Positions 57,706-64,000 of a stretch of 64,000 nucleotides of DNA are shown one piece after another. The number at the start of each line of letters is the position of its first letter. Position 1 is the stretch's first letter. The stretch is from CAYNJF01 sp964351745. GTDB taxonomy: Bacteria > Pseudomonadota > Gammaproteobacteria > Berkiellales > Berkiellaceae. The stretch spans positions 1-64,000 of the forward strand of contig CAYGPI010000002.1 in assembly GCA_964351745.1 (NCBI GenBank), in the 5' to 3' direction. The position numbers and the translations under genes were made by a program. The notes beneath the pieces are model-generated. The model was not told the origin of the DNA. It made no database searches and worked only from the letters and a program-made list of their open reading frames with translations.

Positions 57706-58449
57706 TTAATCGCTTTTGTCGCGAACAATACGCTGAAAATCTGTGACAGCTCTATTGATGCTCAGTCGATCATTTGAATTGAGATCATTAAACTCACAAC
57801 CTAAGACAGTGCCTCGTTGGTCGGGTTTGTACGCTAAATGGCAAATTTTAAAGCTGCAAGACACTGATTTTTTTGTTGATAATACAATTTCTGAATGCTC
57901 AATAAGCATGTTAGGTTTTAAATGCTGTACAATATTTTGTGGCACCGTGAGGCGCATACCAGTTAATGAGAGATCGTCAACTGTAGCCTGAAAACTTGGT
58001 TGGTTAGGAACTCTAAATCGTGATTTAAGTTTTATATTTTCAGGAGGAATGACTCTGAAACTATCCCGTCTTTGTTGGTATTCTAATGAGTCAGGAAACT
58101 GTGCGACTAAGCCATTCACGCCATGGCTTTGAGTTAGTTTTGTAATGATGCAGTCAAAAGTTATTTTAATACCACGATTTTTACATTGTACTTGAATGGT
58201 TTTGCCTGGCTCAAAAGTATCACTACTCTCATGAGGAAAGAGCTCATCAAAGGTTAGCAGTCCTTTGGTTTCATCTACTTTTAAAATAATGGTGGTATAA
58301 GTTTGATCTGAATCTTTAGAAGTGATTGTTAATGGGTTTCTGTGATCGTAGATTTCATTTAGGATTGTTACTGTAAAATTTTCCCAGATGGGAGGTGCGA
58401 CATCGTTTGAACGTTTTAAAAGAGATGAGAGCCATTGAAGCATATTCAA
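57706..58449 (-). CDS. ycgR: Flagellar brake protein YcgR-like (PilZ domain)
   Basis: A 247-aa protein with an N-terminal YcgR domain and a C-terminal PilZ domain. The c-di-GMP motif RxxxR is in QQRRDSFRV (about residues 126-134) and D-x-S-x-x-G is DLSLTGMRL (about 161-169). When bound to c-di-GMP, YcgR slows the flagellar motor. It is the last gene of the flgA-M-N cluster on the minus strand and overlaps flgN by 4 nt. Confidence 0.88.
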   Translation of the reverse strand: MNMLQWLSSLLKRSNDVAPPIWENFTVTILNEIYDHRNPLTITSKDSDQTYTTIILKVDETKGLLTFDELFPHESSDTFEPGKTIQVQCKNRGIKITFDCIITKLTQSHGVNGLVAQFPDSLEYQQRRDSFRVIPPENIKLKSRFRVPNQPSFQATVDDLSLTGMRLTVPQNIVQHLKPNMLIEHSEIVLSTKKSVSCSFKICHLAYKPDQRGTVLGCEFNDLNSNDRLSINRAVTDFQRIVRDKSD

Positions 58450-58904
58450 ATCCTTGTGTGTTGTACTGATTCTATCACTGATTCTGATTTGGCATACTTT
58501 GAATAAGTCCTATTCTTTTGTCGACCTGTTAGCATATCGAGCATGCGTTCGGTCAAATTTTTTGAGGCTATGATGAGCATACCATTGACTTGAGATTGTT
58601 CGTCGCACTGTTGGCTGGTTTTCTTTATATTCTCAAAGAGGATGTTTAATGAAGAGGAAGAGCTCGAGGTCAGTTGTTTGAGCATTTGCTCTGGGGTAAG
58701 GCCTTGGCAAACATCTTCAAGTGCTTTTTGTAAAGTCTGAAGTGAATTTAATTGTGATGTCTTTCTTTGAAGTAATTCATCAAAATTCTTGAGCTGATTT
58801 TCTTCAATAGCTTCACGCTCTTGTATGAGTATTTTATGGAGTCTTTGAATAGATTCGAAATACTCTTTTAAGCAATTTTCAAACAGAGTATAGGTGTCAT
58901 TCAT
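58446..58904 (-). CDS. flgN: Flagellar type III export chaperone FlgN-like
   Basis: A 152-aa helical, coiled-coil protein (FENCLKEYFESIQRLHKILIQEREAIEENQLKNFDELLQRKTSQLNSLQ, residues about 8-56) in the canonical place after flgM. FlgN chaperones the hook-filament junction proteins FlgK and FlgL. Sequence conservation is generally low, so the call rests on position, size and helical pattern. It overlaps flgM by 8 nt and the ycgR-like gene by 4 nt. Confidence 0.8.
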   Translation of the reverse strand: MNDTYTLFENCLKEYFESIQRLHKILIQEREAIEENQLKNFDELLQRKTSQLNSLQTLQKALEDVCQGLTPEQMLKQLTSSSSSSLNILFENIKKTSQQCDEQSQVNGMLIIASKNLTERMLDMLTGRQKNRTYSKYAKSESVIESVQHTRI

Positions 58905-59247
58905 GGCTAGTACTTAAGTCAAAACTTGAATCAAAACTTAATAGCTTGTCTGCGATATTTAAAGCAGAATTTTGAGCATCTTGACCACCAGAGAACAAGG
59001 CTAAAGTGTTTTGCTGAAATTTTTCGCGCACCTCGTTGACCCGCTCTGGATCCACAACAGGTTGATTGGCGATGGCAGCCTGAGCTTGCTTGATACGTTG
59101 TGCTCGATTTGATAGATTGACTTCTTGCTCAGGGTTTCCCTCTGAATGACTCATATTTCTTATTGGCTCAACACCAACATTCGTCGCCTTCTGATCCTGT
59201 TGGGATCTAGAAGGTTGATGATGCGGGATAGATTGATTGACTTTCAT
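58897..59247 (-). CDS. flgM: Anti-sigma-28 factor FlgM
   Basis: A 116-aa protein starting at ATG 59247, chosen because GGAGAG lies 5 nt upstream; an ATG 8 codons earlier has none. The C-terminal sigma-binding part is typical: VDPERVNEVREKFQQNTLALF...NIADKLLSFDSSFDLS. The N-terminal half is polar and disordered. FlgM holds FliA inactive until it is exported through the hook. It is downstream of flgA with a sigma-28-like promoter between them (59295-59321). Confidence 0.85.
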   Translation of the reverse strand: MKVNQSIPHHQPSRSQQDQKATNVGVEPIRNMSHSEGNPEQEVNLSNRAQRIKQAQAAIANQPVVDPERVNEVREKFQQNTLALFSGGQDAQNSALNIADKLLSFDSSFDLSTSHE

Positions 59248-59294
59248 CGAACTCTCCGTGTTTCTATTCATGATATCAAAAGATCAGTGATTCA

Positions 59295-59321
59295 CTTTCG
59301 TTATATCTAACATAAACCTTA
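59295..59321 (-). promoter_or_regulatory. Sigma-28 (FliA)-like promoter of flgM
   Basis: On the minus strand TAAGGTTT, an 11-nt spacer and AACGAAAG match the sigma-28 consensus TAAAGTTT-N11-GCCGATAA at its key positions (7 of 8 in the -35, CGA in the -10), about 50 nt before the flgM start. FliA control of flgM is common in gammaproteobacteria. Confidence 0.55.
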
Positions 59322-59405
59322 GTCAAGAAACGTGTATATTAAAAGTTTTCCTCAATTCAATATTGATGACGCTTTCTCAAATTTATAAAACAGGTTTAAT
59401 ATAGC

Positions 59406-60107
59406 TTATAAATGTATTTTTACAAGGCTCTGGCCTATCACTGTTGCTTCAATCAGCTTTTTTGAGTGGCTGTTTTTTACTTGGATCGTCTGGTTTTTGA
59501 CACCATCACTCATCGCAATGCCAGAAGCCTCAATATTTAGTCCAGGCATGTTCATTTGAATTCTTACTAATTCACCGCGCTTAATAATCTTGGGTAGTTT
59601 AACCATATTTGGATTTAGCATGCGACCTTGTCGAATGGTTGTTTTCGCAGCATAACCAGAGAGGGCATTGATATCACTATAAAACTTTGACAATTTACTA
59701 ATATCAGCCCTGGCTAAGGTTAAATCAGTCGCTGCAACTAGCTCTCCTCGCTGGATAGTCGTTGCCGCGAAAACAACTTGTGCGTAGCGCTTAACAGAAA
59801 CAGGAATGCGCACTTGCCAAGATAAAGCAGGGCATCTTGCTGTGACCGTCATTCTTGAGCGATTGGCTAGGCCAAGAGGTAGGTCAAAATCTAAAGGCGT
59901 GCTACACGCTTTTAGTCGAAGACGTGAATCCAGAGTGCCGACATGAATTTCAATATCTTGCTCAGTATCAAGATCAAGCAAACTGTCTTCCACAAAAGAT
60001 TTAACATCGTCTCGGATTTGGTTTAAATCTTGAATGTCAGCTTTTGCGTGACTTGCGCACAAGATTAAAATAAAGCCAAGTCCAAAATGTTTTAAATGGT
60101 TAAACAT
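59406..60107 (-). CDS. flgA: Flagellar P-ring assembly chaperone FlgA
   Basis: A 233-aa periplasmic protein with a signal peptide (KHFGLGFILILCASHAKA, cleavage about residue 23). The C-terminal SAF domain has QRGELVAATDLTLARADISKLSKFYSDINALSGYAAKTTIRQGRML (about residues 118-165). FlgA assists P-ring (FlgI) assembly. It leads the minus-strand flgA-flgM-flgN-ycgR cluster, opposite to flgBC. The 212-bp upstream gap (60108-60319) shows no other gene and no confident promoter. Confidence 0.9.
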   Translation of the reverse strand: MFNHLKHFGLGFILILCASHAKADIQDLNQIRDDVKSFVEDSLLDLDTEQDIEIHVGTLDSRLRLKACSTPLDFDLPLGLANRSRMTVTARCPALSWQVRIPVSVKRYAQVVFAATTIQRGELVAATDLTLARADISKLSKFYSDINALSGYAAKTTIRQGRMLNPNMVKLPKIIKRGELVRIQMNMPGLNIEASGIAMSDGVKNQTIQVKNSHSKKLIEATVIGQSLVKIHL

Positions 60108-60319
60108 GCTAAATATTCTTAGTCAATAATATGACGTTCATGAGTAGTTAGATATAATCAAGCAATTTTTATACCAAAAATTTAATGGATCTGTGTCTAG
60201 TAACAGGTTTGCAGCATTTTTAGCCTAAAAGTATAATGCTAGAGAAGGCTGAGATAGTAAGGGTTAAACACAAGGCATCTATGATGGTGATTCGCTTAGC
60301 ATTGTACGCGCAAGGCGTA

Positions 60320-61546
60320 CTAATGCAATTTGATTGGTGGCTTAGAGGTTGATTTATCTTTGCTCTCTAACAGACTGATAAATCTTTCCAATTGATTGAC
60401 TAGCGTTGTTTTATCTAAGATTGGTGCAACTTTGGTGATATCTTCACCATCTTGGCTTCTCATCATAATATAGGGATCCACTGACTCAATAGGTGGCGCT
60501 GTCACAATAAAGGTTGCGACCATATCGTCTGGATCTGAAATGAGTCGATGACTAAGAGAATGGTGATGGAAATAACTATCTCCATCTTTGATTTCATGAA
60601 TAACAGGGAAGCTTAGATGTTTGAGACCAATTTTTTCTAAACCATATTTGCCAGTAACATTTGGTTTTGTGATATAACTTTCATGGATTGAAATGATATC
60701 AATAAAGCTATTTTCTGTTAACTTAAATTTTTCCATGATTTCGCTCTTTGTATAAATATCAGTTTTATTAATACTGCAACGAAACTTTTCCTTTTGAAAC
60801 TTTGTTTGGCCATACATGGCCATTTCAATGACATTAAGGCTATTAAACACTTTTTCTTGTTCATTTGTCTCTAAAGTTCTAACTGCCTCTATAAAATTGC
60901 TATAGTTAGATATTTCAGTGAGTCTAGGATCATTCACGATGTAGAGTTGATCTTCAAAGCTGCCTGAAAACATTTTTGAGCCAAAGTCCCATTTGTGAAC
61001 GTGTTTGTCTTCTAGAACAAGTTTTGAGGCTTCTGAGTTCTGATTTGGCCACCATAGATGTAATCTTACTTTATATTCCTTATCTTTAGAGCCAGTTAAC
61101 AAGACAATTTTAGTAAATCCCATGACATGGATGTACGATCTTTGAGTGATATCATCAAGCAGAGCATCATCTTTCAATACCGATTTTAAGATGCTAATCA
61201 GTGATTTTGGAGTAACTTTGCTCATAAGCTGAGTATTATAATCTGAGGCAAGTGTTTGATGCTCTCTATCAAAGAAGTCCTCTACAAGTGACTTTAACGC
61301 ATCAATATCATTGATATGACTAGGGCTATTCCTATCGTTTTTAAACACCATAAATTGGTTATCATTTAGAATATCTGGTGATGACTGGTAGGTATGCTGC
61401 TCATCTAGTCCTAAAGCTTGCGTGGAGATACAAGTATTCTCAACATCTAAAAGGAAAAAGGAATCTGCATCAGCGGCAACGGCATTATTGACAACGCAAA
61501 GACCTAATATGAGTGGGCTAATCATTTTAAGTAAACATAATTTCAT
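60320..61546 (-). CDS. Secreted protein, unknown
   Basis: A 408-aa protein with a clear signal peptide (MISPLILGLCVVNNAVAA, cleavage about residue 25). The rest is hydrophilic and contains no recognised catalytic motif (for example SYIHVMGFTKIVLLTGSKDKEYKVRLHLWWPN, and NVTGKYGLEKIGLKHLSFPVI). It is between flgA and the EEP-fold gene, in opposite orientation to the latter. It may be periplasmic or a released factor; no role in motility is evident. Confidence 0.6.
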   Translation of the reverse strand: MKLCLLKMISPLILGLCVVNNAVAADADSFFLLDVENTCISTQALGLDEQHTYQSSPDILNDNQFMVFKNDRNSPSHINDIDALKSLVEDFFDREHQTLASDYNTQLMSKVTPKSLISILKSVLKDDALLDDITQRSYIHVMGFTKIVLLTGSKDKEYKVRLHLWWPNQNSEASKLVLEDKHVHKWDFGSKMFSGSFEDQLYIVNDPRLTEISNYSNFIEAVRTLETNEQEKVFNSLNVIEMAMYGQTKFQKEKFRCSINKTDIYTKSEIMEKFKLTENSFIDIISIHESYITKPNVTGKYGLEKIGLKHLSFPVIHEIKDGDSYFHHHSLSHRLISDPDDMVATFIVTAPPIESVDPYIMMRSQDGEDITKVAPILDKTTLVNQLERFISLLESKDKSTSKPPIKLH

Positions 61547-61702
61547 GCTTTAGCTCATGCTGGTAGTGTTAAATAATCCACTTATCACCAATGTAGCACA
61601 CTAACTATGTGTTTTGTACGGCATGTGATATGATTAATCACTTGGCTTAGAAGCGTGTAAGTCCACAATATATTATAAAGAGCTATTCGTGAGGTCCCAA
61701 TT

Positions 61703-62704
61703 GTGCTTAATTTAGATAAGATTCCCTTTGAAATTTCACCGAGCCCATTATTTACAGAAAGCCTACAGCCAGCTGAGTTTGGGGTTAATGATAGTCGTGA
61801 CTGGAGTTTTGTTACTTGCGACCCAAAAGAGATAAAAAAACCTGGGGATACGAAATCGATAACTTTACTAAGCTATAATGTCTGGGGTGCTCCCCAAGAT
61901 AGGTCAAGCCCTTTTTTTAAATTTAATGAGCGTAGTACAGCAATCTTAGATATGATTAAAGACAAAGAGCCTGACATTATTTGCTTACAAGAAGTATCAC
62001 AGGATTGGGCCAATAAAATATTAGCGAACGACTATATTCGCGAGCATTATTATTGCACTGATAAAAATGCTGATCGTGTACAATCATACTTTGGCTTGAG
62101 TCAAATCACTTTGTCAAAGTACCCCATCATTTCAGCTACGGTTTATGGTCTACCTGGATATGAGATCTCAACATTGCTCAGTACAACATTAAAAATTGGA
62201 CATCAAAGAATTTCTGTTAATAATGTCCATCTTCACTCAAGCAAGCAGTTCACAGCATTTCGAAAGGCACAATTGCAAGCCATATTTAACATTCTAAAAG
62301 AGCAACCTGATAGTGATATCAAGATGATTGCTGGAGATTTCAATTTCGGAGATGGTCCTGAGTGGGTTGAAAACACCGCTCTAGATCCAGCATTCAAAGA
62401 TGTTTGGTTAGTCTTGTTTCCAGATGAGTCTGGCTATACACAGGATACACAAATTAATACAATGAGATATAAAGTCAAAGGCGCTCATAAGCAAGAGCGC
62501 TTTGATAGGGTCTTGTTAGACAGCGGCAAAGCACTATGTCAAGCTTATGAGATGAGCATAGTCGGTACAAGATCCATTGAGGGTCATGAAGATATTTGGC
62601 CATCAGATCATTTTGGATTATTAACGAGAGTTAAGCTTGAAGACAGTGAGCCTCTGAAATCTTCCACAATGAGTCATTGTGAGCATTCTACGAGGATGCG
62701 GTAA
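61703..62704 (+). CDS. Endonuclease/exonuclease/phosphatase (EEP)-fold protein
   Basis: A 333-aa EEP-superfamily protein starting at GTG 61703. Key motifs are LLSYNVWGAPQ (N), IICLQEVSQDW (E), IKMIAGDFNFGDGPEW (GDFN) and WPSDHFGLLTRV (SDH), the metal-dependent hydrolase core shared by sphingomyelinases, nucleases and inositol phosphatases. It has no signal peptide. Its position between flagellar genes is unusual; a host-directed phospholipase/nuclease role is possible but unproven. Two hairpins with short repeats follow (62729-62838). Confidence 0.82.
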   Translation: MLNLDKIPFEISPSPLFTESLQPAEFGVNDSRDWSFVTCDPKEIKKPGDTKSITLLSYNVWGAPQDRSSPFFKFNERSTAILDMIKDKEPDIICLQEVSQDWANKILANDYIREHYYCTDKNADRVQSYFGLSQITLSKYPIISATVYGLPGYEISTLLSTTLKIGHQRISVNNVHLHSSKQFTAFRKAQLQAIFNILKEQPDSDIKMIAGDFNFGDGPEWVENTALDPAFKDVWLVLFPDESGYTQDTQINTMRYKVKGAHKQERFDRVLLDSGKALCQAYEMSIVGTRSIEGHEDIWPSDHFGLLTRVKLEDSEPLKSSTMSHCEHSTRMR

Positions 62705-62728
62705 CATATTTCAAGCAATGAATTTAAG

Positions 62729-62780
62729 GGCATTAAGCGATTAAGCGATTAAACGATTAAGCGATAAAGCACTTAATGCC
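62729..62780. repeat. Four tandem 8-bp repeats inside a 9-bp hairpin
   Basis: Four near-perfect TTAAGCGA units (62733-62764) lie in the loop of a 9-bp stem GGCATTAAG (62729-62737) / CTTAATGCC (62772-62780), 25 bp after the EEP gene. No function is known; it could be a terminator or a slippage-prone site. Confidence 0.6.
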
Positions 62781-62811
62781 TTCATCTACCCCAATCGCTA
62801 TTTAGAGCAAA

Positions 62812-62838
62812 TACCATGACTGCTCATTCGTCATGGTA
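62812..62838 (+). terminator. Possible terminator hairpin downstream of the EEP gene
   Basis: A perfect 9-bp stem TACCATGAC (62812-62820) / GTCATGGTA (62830-62838), 9-nt loop, followed by a weak ATCTTTAC. It may end the EEP transcript upstream of flgB. Confidence 0.45.
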
Positions 62839-63035
62839 ATCTTTACAAATTAACCATCATGCTATTACTTCATCTGTTGCTGCATAGATTGACAGACTAT
62901 GTCGGATGCACTCTACTCGCCATGGTGAAATTGTGGCCACTCCATTTGGCCAATATTGTTTGTAAATGGCAATCCTTTCAATCAATTTTAAAACTCTAAA
63001 TTAATAACCTGCTGAAAATTATAATAATTTTATGT
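62839..63035. other. flgB upstream region
   Basis: About 200 bp before the sigma-54 promoter. A TGGCCA repeat (about 62934-62952) can form a small hairpin, and an activator (FleQ-type) site could lie here, but none is identifiable by eye. No ORF. Confidence 0.45.
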
Positions 63036-63051
63036 TGGCATAAGTCTTGCA
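63036..63051 (+). promoter_or_regulatory. Sigma-54 promoter of flgBC...
   Basis: TGGCATAAGTCTTGCA has GG and GC exactly 10 nt apart, the hallmark -24/-12 elements (consensus TGGCACG-N4-TTGCA). It lies about 34 nt before the flgB start. RpoN and a FleQ-like activator probably switch on the rod/hook operon, as in Legionella and Pseudomonas-type hierarchies. Confidence 0.8.
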
Positions 63052-63084
63052 CCACTATTTGCAATTGGATACAGGACTTAGAAT

Positions 63085-63477
63085 ATGAGCATTACATTTG
63101 ATAAAGCTTTAGGCGTTCACCAAGACGCATTGCGTCTTAGAGGCCAACGGACTCAGATTTTAGCTAATAATTTAGCTAATGCAGATACGCCAGGCTTTAA
63201 AGCTAAAGATATCGACTTTAATGAGCTTCTCAAAGACAGCCATACATCAAAAGGCTTTAAAATGGCTCAGACAAATTCAGACCATATCGCCTTATCTCAG
63301 TTCGATGACGCCGACACCATGTATCGGATTCCAATGCAACCTTCAGTCGATGGGAATACAGTAAATGAGCAAGTTGAAATCTCAAAATTTTCTGATAACA
63401 GTTTGAGATACATGGCGTCATTAAGATTCTTAAGTGACAGATTTAAAGGCATGATGACTGCCATTAAAGGAGAATAA
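63085..63477 (+). CDS. flgB: Flagellar basal-body rod protein FlgB
   Basis: A 130-aa proximal rod protein. The N-terminal LRGQRTQILANNLANADTPGFKAKDIDF is the diagnostic flagellar rod signature, and the C-terminus has the usual helix (KFSDNSLRYMASLRFLSDRFKGMMTAIKG). It assembles with FlgC, FlgF and FlgG between the MS ring and hook. It is the first gene of the flgBCD operon, behind a sigma-54 promoter, 2 nt before flgC. Confidence 0.95.
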   Translation: MSITFDKALGVHQDALRLRGQRTQILANNLANADTPGFKAKDIDFNELLKDSHTSKGFKMAQTNSDHIALSQFDDADTMYRIPMQPSVDGNTVNEQVEISKFSDNSLRYMASLRFLSDRFKGMMTAIKGE

Positions 63478-63479
63478 GC

Positions 63480-63902
63480 ATGTTCCAAATATTTGATATA
63501 GCAGGTCAGGGGATGAGTGCTCAATCTATCCGATTGAATACAACAGCATCTAATATGGCTAACGCTGAAAGCGTGACAAGTAATACTGGGCAGACATATA
63601 GAGCAAGACATCCTGTCTTTGCTGCGGTTCAGCAAGAAGCAAATGAAGAGATGAGCTTTGGTAAAAGCTCCAGTATGGGCGTTCAAGTGCTAGGGGTTGT
63701 TGAGAGCCAAGAGCCACTTAGGCAACAATTTCAACCAGACCATCCATTAGCAGATGACCAGGGCTATATCAATTTACCCAATGTCAATATTGTTCAGGAA
63801 ATGGCCAATATGATTTCTGCTTCTAGAAGCTATCAGAATAACGCTGAAGTACTTAATACAGCTAAAACTCTGATACAAAGAACACTCACTTTAGGACAAT
63901 AA
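63480..63902 (+). CDS. flgC: Flagellar basal-body rod protein FlgC
   Basis: A 140-aa rod protein with the N-terminal AGQGMSAQSIRLNTTASNMANAESVTS and C-terminal NVNIVQEMANMISASRSYQNNAEVLNTAKTLIQRTL signatures. It starts 2 nt after flgB stop, with GGAGAATAAGC overlapping as a ribosome site. It is followed by flgD. Confidence 0.96.
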   Translation: MFQIFDIAGQGMSAQSIRLNTTASNMANAESVTSNTGQTYRARHPVFAAVQQEANEEMSFGKSSSMGVQVLGVVESQEPLRQQFQPDHPLADDQGYINLPNVNIVQEMANMISASRSYQNNAEVLNTAKTLIQRTLTLGQ

Positions 63903-63912
63903 GGGAAATATC

Positions 63913-64000
63913 ATGGCTGCTATACCTGGCGCTTTACAATCGCAACAGACCCAACTAGAGCAGTTAGGTTTAAACAGTGCGCAAACCAATGCAAAAACAG
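63913..64000 (+). CDS. flgD: FlgD (hook capping), 5' end only
   Basis: The ATG at 63913 follows a GGGAA ribosome site, 10 nt after flgC. The first 29 codons read MAAIPGALQSQQTQLEQLGLN and run to the window edge. Position directly after flgC in the flgBCD order identifies FlgD, the hook-cap scaffolding protein. The rest lies outside the window. Confidence 0.7.
   Translation, partial: MAAIPGALQSQQTQLEQLGLNSAQTNAKT

Noticed and set aside
60208..60226. Sigma-54 promoter upstream of flgA
   Set aside because: The GG and GC elements on the minus strand are 11 nt apart instead of 10, and the rest of the consensus is poor.
62733..62764. CRISPR-like array
   Set aside because: The units are 8 bp and directly adjacent, without spacers. 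No other array-like repeats were seen and no cas gene is present.

Overview
The window is AT-rich gammaproteobacterial chromosome carrying a large integrated, lambda-type prophage. The host is best described as a flagellated, Legionellales-like gammaproteobacterium. This is inferred from low GC, the types of gene present and a sigma-54-type flgB promoter. No rRNA or taxonomic marker is present, so the genus is not assigned.

Left chromosomal flank (1-12969). Mostly minus-strand housekeeping genes: the 5' end of an unknown gene, sixA, pcm, a PLP-dependent Ser/Thr dehydratase-like enzyme, a LysE/ArgO-type exporter, a small membrane protein and two small hypotheticals. Then come a thermolysin-like metallopeptidase without a signal peptide, a TIGR01777 epimerase with DUF1295 and DUF2878 membrane proteins, nhaA (+), an orphan DNA methyltransferase with a small partner, a decayed second copy of nhaA, and a photolyase (phrB).

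Integrated element (12970-57428, about 44.4 kb). A 50-bp direct repeat bounds it. The repeat is the 3' part of tRNA-Arg(CCT); the intact tRNA lies at the right end and a 3' fragment at the left end. Order inside: a P4/lambda-type integrase with short repeats that look like recombinase arm sites; a five-gene metal-efflux cargo (CusC-, CusB- and CusA-like, then CzcB- and CzcA-like); an AlpA-like excisionase; a CI-like repressor divergent from a Cro-like gene; a replication/recombination module; a Q-like antiterminator; lysis genes; then a lambda-order morphogenesis block (Nu1, A, W, B, C/Nu3, D, E, FII, U, V, G/GT, H) and an unfamiliar baseplate/tail-tip module. Single-gene insertions ('morons') interrupt the late genes. 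Beyond the tail lies a second cargo group (LuxR regulator, thioesterase, PEP-mutase/isocitrate-lyase-type enzyme, unknown protein, queuosine-precursor-type transporter), then a second S24-type repressor with a divergent small gene next to attR.

Several features suggest the prophage is altered or unusual. The S49 head protease has UGA exactly where the catalytic serine belongs. Both CI-like repressors lack residues needed for self-cleavage. The FII-like connector is fused to a LamG/lectin-like domain. The tail chaperone has a textbook T TTT TTC slippery site leading into a GT extension.

Right chromosomal flank (57429-64000). A 48-aa single-TM ORF lies upstream of the tRNA. Then come the flagellar genes: a YcgR/PilZ protein, flgN, flgM and flgA (all minus), a secreted protein of unknown function, an endonuclease/exonuclease/phosphatase-fold protein, and the start of the flgBCD... 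rod/hook operon (+) behind a sigma-54-type promoter.
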